This document shows positions 1-7,503 of a DNA stretch of 64,000 bases, one piece after another. The translations under genes were made by a program, and so were the position numbers. The stretch spans positions 8,845 to 72,844 of the forward strand of contig CAYXJR010000013.1 of NCBI GenBank assembly GCA_964465145.1, in the 5' to 3' direction. Origin of the DNA: JAUVKA01 sp964465145. Its GTDB lineage: Bacteria > Bacteroidota > Bacteroidia > Bacteroidales > UBA12481. The notes beneath the pieces are model-generated. The model did not search any database. It was not told where the DNA came from and saw only the letters and a program-made list of their open reading frames with translations. Within the stretch, counting starts at the first letter, position 1. Each line of letters starts with the position of its first letter.

Positions 1-188
1 CGCTTAATAATATCATAGGAATGCCGTCCGGGTCGTATGGAGATATAACACATGGGTGGATTAGAACAAATTGTCCCTGTCCAGGCAATAGTGAGGATGT
101 TGTATTCTTCGGGGCTGGCTCCACAGCTTACCATAACAGCGGGCAGGGGATACACCATGGTTCCCGGCTTCCAATTGATCTTACTCAT
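1..188 (-). CDS. Flavin reductase-like (flavoredoxin) protein, 3' end cut off
   Basis: Translating the minus strand from the ATG at 188 gives 62 codons open to the window edge, beginning MSKINWKPGTMVYPLPAVMV, with AWTGTICSNPP and SIRPGRHSYDII further on. This pattern is typical of the FMN-binding flavin reductase-like family (flavoredoxins), which carry FMN and move electrons from NAD(P)H or ferredoxin-type donors. The start lies 12 nt after the stop of the CCA-adding enzyme gene, so the two are probably co-transcribed. The C-terminal part is outside the window, so substrate and completeness cannot be judged. The family call is fairly safe; the exact role is unknown. Confidence 0.75.
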   Translation of the reverse strand, partial: MSKINWKPGTMVYPLPAVMVSCGASPEEYNILTIAWTGTICSNPPMCYISIRPGRHSYDIIK

Positions 189-200
189 ATTCTCAGGCTT

Positions 201-1628
201 TCAAAATTTATTGGGTTGATCAGGAGCCAGGGCAGTGAGTCCCATTTTTTTGCCGATTATTAGCATCAGGGCCCATGCCTCCTCTTTAGTGTTGTGAATT
301 TCCCCGTCGAGGATGGCCTCCCGGATAGCATTCTTAATAGTTCCTACATGCATCCCTGGCGGTATGCCGAACACTTCCATAATCTCTTCTCCTGAAATAG
401 GAGGCTGCCAGTTTCGAACCCGGTCTTTTTCTTCAATCTCTTTAAGTTTATTCCTGACCAGATTGAAGTTACTCAGGTATTTTTTGACTTTCGCAGGGTT
501 CCCAGAGGTGATATCAGCCTCGCAGAGGGTCATCAGATCATCAATATCATCGCCAGCCTCAAAGAGTAATCGTCTTACTGCAGAATCAGTAACCGTTTCA
601 TGAACCAGGGTAACAGGCCTCATATGGAGATTCACCAGTTTCTGGACATATTTCATTTTCTCATTAAGGGGTAATTTCAATTTTTTAAAAATAATCGGTA
701 TCATCTTGGCACCGAAATGATTATGCCCGTAAAAAGTCCATCCAACCTCTGGTTCAAATCGTTTCGTTAATGGTTTGGCGATATCGTGCAAAAGTGTTGC
801 CCAGCGGAGCCACAAGTTCTCAGTGTGTGGACTTATGTTGTCAAGAACCTTAATGGTATGAAGAAAATTATCCTTGTGTTTCTGATTTTGTTTTTCCTCA
901 ACACCCTTGGTTGCATTCAGCTCTGGGAATACTAATTCGAGTAATCCCGTTTGGTCAAGTAAGTTGAATCCTATTGAGGGTTTCCTTGTAAGGATTATGT
1001 TATTGATCTCTTCAGAAATTCTTTCTTTAGAAAGGATATCTACCCTGTGTTTGTTGGCTGTAATGGCAGTCAGGGTGTCTGGATCGATCTTAAAATTCAA
1101 TTGGCTGGCAAAACGAATTGCACGGAGCATCCTCAGTGGATCATCTGAAAAAGTTTGATCAGGTTTCAATGGCGTCCGGATAATCTTATCCTTTATGTCA
1201 TTCAGTCCATTAAAGGAATCCAGTAAGAGGCCAAAATCTTTGTCATTTAGACTGATCGCCAGTGTGTTGATCGTAAAGTCCCTGCGGTTTAAGTCTTCTT
1301 CCAGTGTTCCGTCCTCTACAATAGGATTCCTGGAGTCATGCTGATATGATTCCTTTCTTGCACCAACAAACTCAAGTTGAAGATCTTTGGACATAACCAT
1401 AGCAGTACCATAATTCCTAAAAATCTGTATCTTAGTCTTTCCAAGGTCTTTTGCTACCAGTTTGGCCAGTTTGATTCCACTTCCCAGAGTTACGATGTCT
1501 ATATCCTTGGTAGGACGTTCTAGAATAAGGTCCCTCACGTAGCCGCCTATTAGATATGTGGGCATGTTCCCTTGGAAAGCGATTTTTGAAATACGCCGGA
1601 AAATTGGATTTTTAAGCTCTATTATCAT
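201..1628 (-). CDS. cca: CCA tRNA nucleotidyltransferase with HD domain
   Basis: Adds or repairs the 3'-terminal CCA of tRNAs in the cytoplasm, using CTP and ATP. The head carries the nucleotidyltransferase signature GGYVRD (residues 28-33) and the metal-binding pair of DIDIV (D42, D44), followed by the NRRDFTINTLA motif of the neck. The C-terminal half holds an HD-domain core (LLHDIAKP), as in many bacterial CCA enzymes. The length of 475 residues fits the family. This ATG gives the N-terminus usual for Bacteroidota. A second in-frame ATG at 1670 has AGGA 5 nt upstream and would add 14 residues, so the start is not settled. The encoded tRNA-Met of this window lacks CCA, so such an enzyme is needed. 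Confidence 0.93.
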   Translation of the reverse strand: MIIELKNPIFRRISKIAFQGNMPTYLIGGYVRDLILERPTKDIDIVTLGSGIKLAKLVAKDLGKTKIQIFRNYGTAMVMSKDLQLEFVGARKESYQHDSRNPIVEDGTLEEDLNRRDFTINTLAISLNDKDFGLLLDSFNGLNDIKDKIIRTPLKPDQTFSDDPLRMLRAIRFASQLNFKIDPDTLTAITANKHRVDILSKERISEEINNIILTRKPSIGFNLLDQTGLLELVFPELNATKGVEEKQNQKHKDNFLHTIKVLDNISPHTENLWLRWATLLHDIAKPLTKRFEPEVGWTFYGHNHFGAKMIPIIFKKLKLPLNEKMKYVQKLVNLHMRPVTLVHETVTDSAVRRLLFEAGDDIDDLMTLCEADITSGNPAKVKKYLSNFNLVRNKLKEIEEKDRVRNWQPPISGEEIMEVFGIPPGMHVGTIKNAIREAILDGEIHNTKEEAWALMLIIGKKMGLTALAPDQPNKF

Positions 1629-1709
1629 ATTGCCTGCCAGATTCGGAACTTTGGCTGACAAAATTACCATTTTTTCCTGGCATTTTGCCAATCAGATCCC
1701 TAATCTGAC

Positions 1710-1725
1710 TTGGCACAGGTATTGA
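1710..1725 (+). promoter_or_regulatory. Sigma-54-like -24/-12 element upstream of thioredoxin
   Basis: The sequence TTGGCACAGGTATTGA resembles a sigma-54 promoter (TGGCAC, short spacer, TTGC), but its -12 half is TTGA rather than TTGC. It lies 88 nt before the thioredoxin ATG. The same TTGGCACA-N4-TTGA arrangement occurs upstream of dnaK. Similarity is seen in sequence; function is inferred. Confidence 0.35.
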
Positions 1726-1813
1726 TAAATATAAACATCTATATAAATAGATATTTAAACAATAATGAATTTCAGGGGTATTAATAGCATAGAGAAATCA
1801 AAAGAAAAAGATC

Positions 1814-2179
1814 ATGGCAATAGAACACTTGACCAAAGAAACATTTAAAGAGAAAGTATTTAACTACGAAATTAACAAGGAGTGGAAATTCGAAGGGGAA
1901 CTACCTGCAGTAATCGACTTCTACGCGGATTGGTGCGGACCCTGTAAAATGGTTGCACCCGTATTGGAGGAACTTGCTACCGAGTACACAGGAAAACTAA
2001 ACATCTACAAAGTAGATACTGAGGTTGAAAGAGAGTTGTCAGGGATTTTCGGTATTCAAAGTATACCCTCCATCCTCTTTGTTCCGGTTGAGGGACAGCC
2101 TGCGATGGCCCAGGGAGCTCTGCCAAAGGATTCCCTCAAAAAGGCATTTAATGACGTATTGAAGGTTGAGTTGGTTTAG
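1814..2179 (+). CDS. Thioredoxin
   Basis: A 121-residue single-domain thioredoxin, a cytoplasmic thiol-disulfide reductant. The active site is WCGPCK (C41 and C44) in the context FYADWCGPCKMVAP, and the cis-proline is P85 in QSIPSILF. There is no signal peptide, so it is cytosolic. The roughly 20-residue N-terminal extension before the fold (KETFKEKVFNYEINKEW) is common in Bacteroidota thioredoxins. It stands alone between the divergent cca gene and a terminator at 2202-2239. A sigma-54-like element lies upstream at 1710-1725. The family call is secure; the partner enzyme cannot be assigned. Confidence 0.95.
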   Translation: MAIEHLTKETFKEKVFNYEINKEWKFEGELPAVIDFYADWCGPCKMVAPVLEELATEYTGKLNIYKVDTEVERELSGIFGIQSIPSILFVPVEGQPAMAQGALPKDSLKKAFNDVLKVELV

Positions 2180-2201
2180 TTTGATTGTTGGATTTATTAG
2201 G

Positions 2202-2239
2202 AAGCCGGTAGGATATTTTCTTATCGGCTTTCTTTTTTT
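2202..2239 (+). terminator. Rho-independent terminator after thioredoxin
   Basis: AAGCCGGTAGGA pairs with TATCGGCTT across a short TATTTTC loop, with one G-T wobble, and is followed by a run of T (CTTTTTTT). It lies 22 nt after the thioredoxin stop and insulates the thioredoxin gene from the TPP riboswitch transcript that starts just downstream. Confidence 0.8.
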
Positions 2240-2252
2240 GCTCAAATTTTCA

Positions 2253-2260
2253 TAACTTTG
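2253..2260 (+). promoter_or_regulatory. Bacteroidota -7 box (TAACTTTG) for the riboswitch transcript
   Basis: TAACTTTG matches the Bacteroidota -7 consensus TAnnTTTG. Transcription would begin a few bases later, at the 5' edge of the TPP aptamer. No well-spaced -33 TTTG element is seen. The placement relative to the aptamer is the main support. Confidence 0.5.
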
Positions 2261-2267
2261 TAATGTC

Positions 2268-2343
2268 TGCTAGGGGTGCCTTAATAATACGGGCTGAGAT
2301 CATACTCTTAGAACCTGATCCGGATAATGCCGGCGAAGGGAGA
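2268..2343 (+). ncRNA. TPP (THI-box) riboswitch
   Basis: All conserved blocks of the thiamine pyrophosphate aptamer are present in order: AGGGGTGCC (2272-2280), GGGCTGAGATCATAC (2291-2305), then GAACCTGATCCGGATAATGC and CGGCGAAGGGA (2311-2341), with the CCGG-ATAATG-CCGG P5 hairpin. It ends 40 nt before the ATG of the TonB-dependent receptor. A small hairpin, GGCCA (2346-2350) with TGGCC (2360-2364), follows the aptamer and may belong to the expression platform. There is no T-tract, so translational control or control in the early coding region is more likely than a classical terminator. The aptamer is seen directly; repression by TPP is established for the class. Confidence 0.95.
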
Positions 2344-2383
2344 AGGGCCACAGGGACATTGGCCAGGATAAATTCGAATTATC

Positions 2384-4750
2384 ATGCGCACACAAATACT
2401 CTTAGTCATTTTGGCTTTAGTGCTAACTATAAAGCTAAATGCACAGGTGAGTATATCTGGCAGGATTACCACTGAATCAGGAAAAGGCCTCCCGGCTGCC
2501 CATATTTCATTATCAAAAACTTTGATGGGAGTTACATCTGATAATGAGGGTTTTTACCTTTTAAAAAATATTCAACAAGGTGATTATACCCTGATAGTGA
2601 GTTTCCTCGGATATGATAAATGGGAGAAAAAGATAAGCCTCAGCGAGGATATAAGCATTAATGTTGAATTGATTCGGAGTACTCTTTTAGCCGGAGAAGT
2701 AATTGTCCGTGCCAGTCGGGCAAACCTTAATGACCCTGTAGCTTACACGAACCTGGATAAGAACCAACTTGCCAGGACTGACCGCATACGGGATATTCCC
2801 TATTTACTGGAGCTAACTCCATCGGTAGTAGCTACTTCAGATGCAGGTACTGGTATTGGTTATAGCGGACTTCGTATACGGGGAACCGATCCGAGCAGGA
2901 TCAATGTAACAGTGAATGGCATCCCTTACAACGACAGCGAGTCCCATGATGTTTATTGGGTAGATATACCGGATTTTGTATCCTCGGTTGAGAATGTGCA
3001 AATTCAGAGGGGAGTAGGAACTTCCACTCAGGGAGCTGCAGCTTTTGGCGCCAACATCAACTTTCAGACACGTTCGGTGTCTGCCAGGCCTTATTCTGAA
3101 ATTCAATCAACACTAGGATCCTTCAACACCTGGAAAAATGCAATAGCTGCAGGTACCGGCTTGATTCATGACCATTTCAGTGTTGATATGCGATTGTCGC
3201 AGATTAGCTCAGATGGCTACATCGACCGGGCTTTTGCCAGTATGGAATCCTACAACCTTTCCGCTGGTTGGTACGGTGAAAAAAGCATTATTAAGGCAAG
3301 CACTTTTTCAGGAAAAGAACTCACATACCAGGCATGGGGAGGAGTTCCTGGTGAACTACTCGAAACCGACCGGACTTATAATCCATACACCTATGATAAT
3401 GAGGTGGATGATTATCGGCAAACCCATTATCAATTGCATTGGTCCTGTCAGCCTTTACGGAAACTAAATATCAATCTGGCTTTGCATTACACCAGGGGCG
3501 AAGGGTATTATGAGCAATTCAGGGAAGATGAAGATTTAAGTGATTATCTTCTCGAGACGGTAATCATTGGTTCAGACAGCATACTGACATCTGATATTAT
3601 CCGGAGAAAATGGTTGGACAATGATTTCTTAGGGGGGATTTACAGCATCAATTATACCCTGGGAAAAATGGCTATAACTGGTGGAGGAGGTTGGAATCGC
3701 TATGATGGCGACCACTTTGGACAAGTGATATGGAGCCAATATTCGTCAAATGGGGAGATCAGACATCCATATTATTTCTCCAAAGGCCTTAAAACAGATT
3801 GGAATTATTTCACTAAGATTAATTACCAAATTCTTCCATCGGTAAATCTTTATGCCGATATGCAATACCGCCATATAGATTATTCTATAAATGGTAAGGA
3901 TGATGACCAGAGAGATATCACCCAGGATCATCAGTACAGTTTCTTTAATCCCAAAGCAGGGGTTTCCCTGGATATTTCTAAACATCAGGCAGTTTATTTA
4001 TCTTTTTCAGTAGGAAATCGGGAACCGAAGCGGAGCAATTTCACCGATTCCCGGCCAGGGCAAGAGATAAAACCTGAACGTTTAAATGATTTTGAGATGG
4101 GGTATACATATAAATCAGGAATGTTTTCGCTTGAAGCCAACGCATATTTCATGGATTACACAGACCAGTTGGTTCTAACTGGGGAGATCAATGATGTGGG
4201 ATCAGCAATCATGGTGAATGTTCCAGACAGCTATCGGGCAGGATTAGAGTTGACGGTAGCTGCTCAACCATTTAAAAGTCTGGCTTGGGAGTTGAATGCC
4301 ACTCTGAGCAGGAACAGGATAATAAGTTTTATTGAGTATGTAGATGATTGGGACACCTGGGGTCAACAGAATTTTGAACTAAAGAATACCAGCCTGGCTT
4401 TTTCACCGGAAATTATCGCAGGAAGCCGGATCATCTGGAACCCATTAGAGGGCCTGGACCTATCACTTCTTACGAAGTTCGTTGGGAAACAGTTCATCGA
4501 TAATACTTCCAGCCTGGATCGTATGCTGGATGCTTATGTGGTGAATAACTTCAGGCTTGGTTATTCTTTTCAACCAAAATTCTTGAAAGAAATCAATTTA
4601 TTTGTCGAAGTGATCAACCTTCTTAATGAGGAATACGAAACCAACGCTTGGGTGTACAGCTATTTCTATCAGGGGCAGAGGTACAAGATGGATGGGTTTT
4701 ATCCACAGGCCGGCCGGCATTTTATGGCTGGGATCATTTTAAAATTATAA
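2384..4750 (+). CDS. TonB-dependent outer-membrane receptor, predicted thiamine uptake
   Basis: A 788-residue outer-membrane receptor that would import a ligand using TonB energy. It starts with a signal peptide (MRTQILLVILALVLTIKLNA), followed by a carboxypeptidase-regulatory-like domain (about 22-105, with GVTSDNEGFY and FLGYDKW). A plug domain follows (about 110-235, with GLRIRGTDPSRINVTVNGIPY and QIQRGVGTSTQG), then a long beta-barrel ending in AGIILKL. No SusD partner lies downstream; the next gene is convergent. The TPP riboswitch immediately upstream implies a thiamine-related ligand. This agrees with the riboswitch-controlled thiamine receptors described in Bacteroides, although here no inner-membrane pnuT or thiamine pyrophosphokinase gene is linked. 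The ligand is inferred from the riboswitch alone. Confidence 0.9.
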   Translation: MRTQILLVILALVLTIKLNAQVSISGRITTESGKGLPAAHISLSKTLMGVTSDNEGFYLLKNIQQGDYTLIVSFLGYDKWEKKISLSEDISINVELIRSTLLAGEVIVRASRANLNDPVAYTNLDKNQLARTDRIRDIPYLLELTPSVVATSDAGTGIGYSGLRIRGTDPSRINVTVNGIPYNDSESHDVYWVDIPDFVSSVENVQIQRGVGTSTQGAAAFGANINFQTRSVSARPYSEIQSTLGSFNTWKNAIAAGTGLIHDHFSVDMRLSQISSDGYIDRAFASMESYNLSAGWYGEKSIIKASTFSGKELTYQAWGGVPGELLETDRTYNPYTYDNEVDDYRQTHYQLHWSCQPLRKLNINLALHYTRGEGYYEQFREDEDLSDYLLETVIIGSDSILTSDIIRRKWLDNDFLGGIYSINYTLGKMAITGGGGWNRYDGDHFGQVIWSQYSSNGEIRHPYYFSKGLKTDWNYFTKINYQILPSVNLYADMQYRHIDYSINGKDDDQRDITQDHQYSFFNPKAGVSLDISKHQAVYLSFSVGNREPKRSNFTDSRPGQEIKPERLNDFEMGYTYKSGMFSLEANAYFMDYTDQLVLTGEINDVGSAIMVNVPDSYRAGLELTVAAQPFKSLAWELNATLSRNRIISFIEYVDDWDTWGQQNFELKNTSLAFSPEIIAGSRIIWNPLEGLDLSLLTKFVGKQFIDNTSSLDRMLDAYVVNNFRLGYSFQPKFLKEINLFVEVINLLNEEYETNAWVYSYFYQGQRYKMDGFYPQAGRHFMAGIILKL

Positions 4751-4755
4751 TCTTC

Positions 4756-5322
4756 TCAGAACCAAATACCAAAGGCGAAAACTGCCGCAGTGTGGTTGTA
4801 AAGCAAATTATAAGAATTATCAGGATCTATCCTGAGGGTTCTGCCGGCTTGTACACCTACATTGAAGCTTAATATCGAATTAAATAGAAAGTAGTATCCT
4901 AATTCTCCGGCCAGGGTGGTTGAAATGAAGTTATCCAGACGGTACATGGTAATGGCAGCATGTGGTCCGACATAAAAACCACGGTGTCCCTCTTCTGAGT
5001 TCTTCTTGGAAAAATGGTAAGGAATCGTTAACCCGGCTCCTACCCTGGATAATTCTCTTGGGAATTCAGGTCGAAATTGCATGAAAATATTTGGCGACAA
5101 GCGGATGCTCCACTTATTATTGATCGCATATTCCAACTGAACAGGAACTATACTGATGTCAAATGTCTTCCGGATTTCGTCGACTTGTTCATAATCTACC
5201 CTAGGTTGAATACCGATAAAAAACTGGATAGGCCGGTAGGATTCCTCAACTTCTCTTTCCTGGGACATTAGTGGAATTGAAAGAACTAATAAAAGCGATA
5301 TAAATGAGGCGATCTTTTTCAT
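4756..5322 (-). CDS. Putative outer-membrane beta-barrel protein
   Basis: A 188-residue exported protein with a signal peptide (MKKIASFISLLLVLSIPLMSQ). The rest alternates hydrophobic and polar residues and ends in an aromatic residue (VFAFGIWF), which fits a small OmpW/OmpA-type barrel. A longer reading frame begins upstream at a non-ATG codon, but the signal peptide fixes the start at ATG 5322. It lies 47 nt after the SGNH hydrolase gene on the same strand, so the two may be co-transcribed. It converges with the TonB receptor gene, with a 5-nt gap. No specific family is recognised and the function is unknown. Confidence 0.75.
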   Translation of the reverse strand: MKKIASFISLLLVLSIPLMSQEREVEESYRPIQFFIGIQPRVDYEQVDEIRKTFDISIVPVQLEYAINNKWSIRLSPNIFMQFRPEFPRELSRVGAGLTIPYHFSKKNSEEGHRGFYVGPHAAITMYRLDNFISTTLAGELGYYFLFNSILSFNVGVQAGRTLRIDPDNSYNLLYNHTAAVFAFGIWF

Positions 5323-5369
5323 ATTGAGGTACTTAATGTTAATTGTATACATAAAGCTTTTATTAAACA

Positions 5370-6737
5370 TTAATCTTTGCCAAATACCTTATCGATTACC
5401 GACTGGATGCTCTCCGCCCAAATATAATAACCCTTTGGTGCAAGATGAACATTATCTTCTCTCATGAGTGTATAGTTCAAAGTTCCATCCTCCAGAATAT
5501 ATGGTTCCCCAATATTTTTGTAAATTACTTTGTTAAGCTTGCCCAGGGGAGCGATTAATTGATGCACCCGGCGATAGGTAATCCGCATTGGGTCGTCCTC
5601 ATTTGCTCCGGTAGGAAAAGGGCCAAGGAGCAATATGCTTGAGGAGGGCAACTTTTTTCTGAGATTACTTACTATGGCCTTTATACCCTCAGCTATATCA
5701 TCAGTAGTATTGCTTCTGAAATTGTTCACCCCAATGGTGAGAATGACAAGTTTTGGTTTTATCTTATCGAAATTTCCATTTTGAATACGCCATATTATTT
5801 GCTGTGTACGGTCTCCGGAGATGCCATAATTGGCCGCCTCCAAAGGCTGGTAGAGTGAATCCCATAACTCTTTAACAGGTGACCAAACCTGGCGGCCCTC
5901 ACCTCCCCAGGATTGTGTAATTGAATTCCCAAGGAAAACCAGCTGTACCTTCCTTTCTTCTCCAATTTTGTTTATGGCCTCATGCTGTGAGAACCAGTCG
6001 TTTCCTTCCCCCCAGCCTGCACCGCTCCGGTATTCAAAACTTGGGACAGGATGGGTGCAGGGGTTGAAATTACCTCCTCCATCTTCCTTTGTCTTGAGAA
6101 ATAGTTTTCGATAAATGATTTCAACCATAATACTTGCGCCAAGGGGATCGGGGTGGATTTGGTCAGGAAAGAATTGGCCGTAATCGAGTAGGGGAGAATA
6201 GAGATCAATCAACTCACTGCCTGATTGTTCAGCAATTTCCTTTAGCTCAGGAATTATCACCTTGCTGACAATAGAATCACGAATCCCCCACTTTTCCTCG
6301 GTAAAAACCGGTACTGGTAGTATGAGTAAGATCCTTGGCCTGGATGGTAACTCCCTGAAGCTGGCAATCATATCAAGGTAATCCTGTTTATACTCTGATC
6401 CAAATGACCAATTCTGGGGTTTACTGTCATTGGTTCCCAGCTTTATCATAACTATAGCCGGGTTAAAATCAAGGGCCTGCTTATACTCAACCTCATCCCA
6501 ATATGGCTTATCTCCATGGCGGAGTAAGGTAGCTCCACTCACAGCAAAATTCCTGACATCATAATCTTTTCCCATCCAATACTGGAGCTGGGCAGGGTAG
6601 GACGTTTTTGAAGAATCAGCCATCCCAGAGCCGTAAGTAATGGAATTGCCAATACAGGCTATTTTAATTTGTTGTGAAAAAATTCTCCCGGGAAAAAGAA
6701 GAATTAGTAAAATAAAGATTGAATAAATTCGCTTCAT
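5370..6737 (-). CDS. Secreted protein with two SGNH/GDSL hydrolase domains
   Basis: A 455-residue exported protein (signal peptide MKRIYSIFILLILLFPGRIFS) carrying two tandem SGNH esterase domains. Domain 1 (about 24-215) has block I CIGNSITYGSG (S32), GTND (N103) and the C-terminal PDQIHPD (D192, H195). Domain 2 (about 263-452) has FLGNSITQSWGG (S272), GVNN (N338/N339) and REDNVHLAPKGY (D428, H431), and resembles the PAF-acetylhydrolase-like branch. Both catalytic sets look intact. Such enzymes deacetylate or de-esterify sugars, polysaccharides or lipids; the substrate here is unknown. It precedes the small outer-membrane barrel gene on the same strand, and the CPBP protease gene is divergent. 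Confidence 0.88.
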   Translation of the reverse strand: MKRIYSIFILLILLFPGRIFSQQIKIACIGNSITYGSGMADSSKTSYPAQLQYWMGKDYDVRNFAVSGATLLRHGDKPYWDEVEYKQALDFNPAIVMIKLGTNDSKPQNWSFGSEYKQDYLDMIASFRELPSRPRILLILPVPVFTEEKWGIRDSIVSKVIIPELKEIAEQSGSELIDLYSPLLDYGQFFPDQIHPDPLGASIMVEIIYRKLFLKTKEDGGGNFNPCTHPVPSFEYRSGAGWGEGNDWFSQHEAINKIGEERKVQLVFLGNSITQSWGGEGRQVWSPVKELWDSLYQPLEAANYGISGDRTQQIIWRIQNGNFDKIKPKLVILTIGVNNFRSNTTDDIAEGIKAIVSNLRKKLPSSSILLLGPFPTGANEDDPMRITYRRVHQLIAPLGKLNKVIYKNIGEPYILEDGTLNYTLMREDNVHLAPKGYYIWAESIQSVIDKVFGKD

Positions 6738-6816
6738 GGCAAAAGAATTGAAGGGCGAAGTTAATGAATTCTTCCCATTTGTTATTTTTACAGGGAATTT
6801 ATGAAACCGCCAAATA

Positions 6817-7503
6817 ATGGACAGCAGTAACTTCTTTCTAATTTTTAGCCCGGCATGGCTTCTGATATCCTTCCTCCTTTACTGGCCATTCTTTTTCAAG
6901 CATCAAAAAGAGGGCAGGGCTGAGTCTATTTTGTTCCTTAGGTATTATGGTGCTTTTCTTTTTGGAGGGGTCCCTCTAATTGTTTCAATCATAATGGGTT
7001 TCTCCTGGGTAAAAATTTTCGGACTGGCTGTGGATATCTCAGATAATCAGTATGTTTGGCTTGGAAGTCTGGCTTTAGGAGGTGTATTAGCAGCGTTCAA
7101 TTATTTTGCTTCCCGAGGCCAGGCGAACCTGGAGGAATTTCCTAAGATCCGGTTGAGCAACTGGTCATTGGGATTGGTTTATCATAATATTTTTTCCTGG
7201 TTGGTTTATTTAGTGGGATATGAGTTTTTATTCCGTGGAATAATGTTGTTCCCTTTGGTTCCGGTTCTTGGGTTCTGGACAACAGCCACCTTGGGGACCG
7301 TCTTGTATTCTTTGAGTCATTATCCAAAAAGCTTACGGGAGGCACTGGGAGCCATACCTTTTGGAATTATACTGGCCTGGGTAGCCTGGGAGACTCAATC
7401 AGTGTGGCCATGCATTTGGATTCATGCCTGTTTGGCAATATCCAATAGTTTATTCTCACTTTATCATCAACCCAATATGAAGATAAAAAGATGGAGCAAA
7501 TGA
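6817..7503 (+). CDS. CPBP-family intramembrane glutamic protease
   Basis: A 228-residue polytopic membrane protein with about six to eight hydrophobic segments. The CPBP (CAAX protease/Abi) motifs are YEFLFRG near residue 140, YSLSHYPKSL, and WIHACLAISN near the C-terminus. These supply the Glu-Arg and His/His-Asn residues of the family. The first Glu of the usual EExxxR motif is replaced by Tyr, so activity may be altered. Bacterial CPBP proteins are linked to bacteriocin self-immunity or membrane protein processing, but nothing nearby names a substrate. Its stop overlaps the start of the downstream epimerase gene (ATGA), indicating translational coupling. Confidence 0.85.
   Translation: MDSSNFFLIFSPAWLLISFLLYWPFFFKHQKEGRAESILFLRYYGAFLFGGVPLIVSIIMGFSWVKIFGLAVDISDNQYVWLGSLALGGVLAAFNYFASRGQANLEEFPKIRLSNWSLGLVYHNIFSWLVYLVGYEFLFRGIMLFPLVPVLGFWTTATLGTVLYSLSHYPKSLREALGAIPFGIILAWVAWETQSVWPCIWIHACLAISNSLFSLYHQPNMKIKRWSK

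Noticed and set aside
2263..2475. 70-residue ORF on the plus strand
   Set aside because: It runs through the TPP aptamer and into the TonB receptor gene in another frame; the RNA structure explains the sequence.
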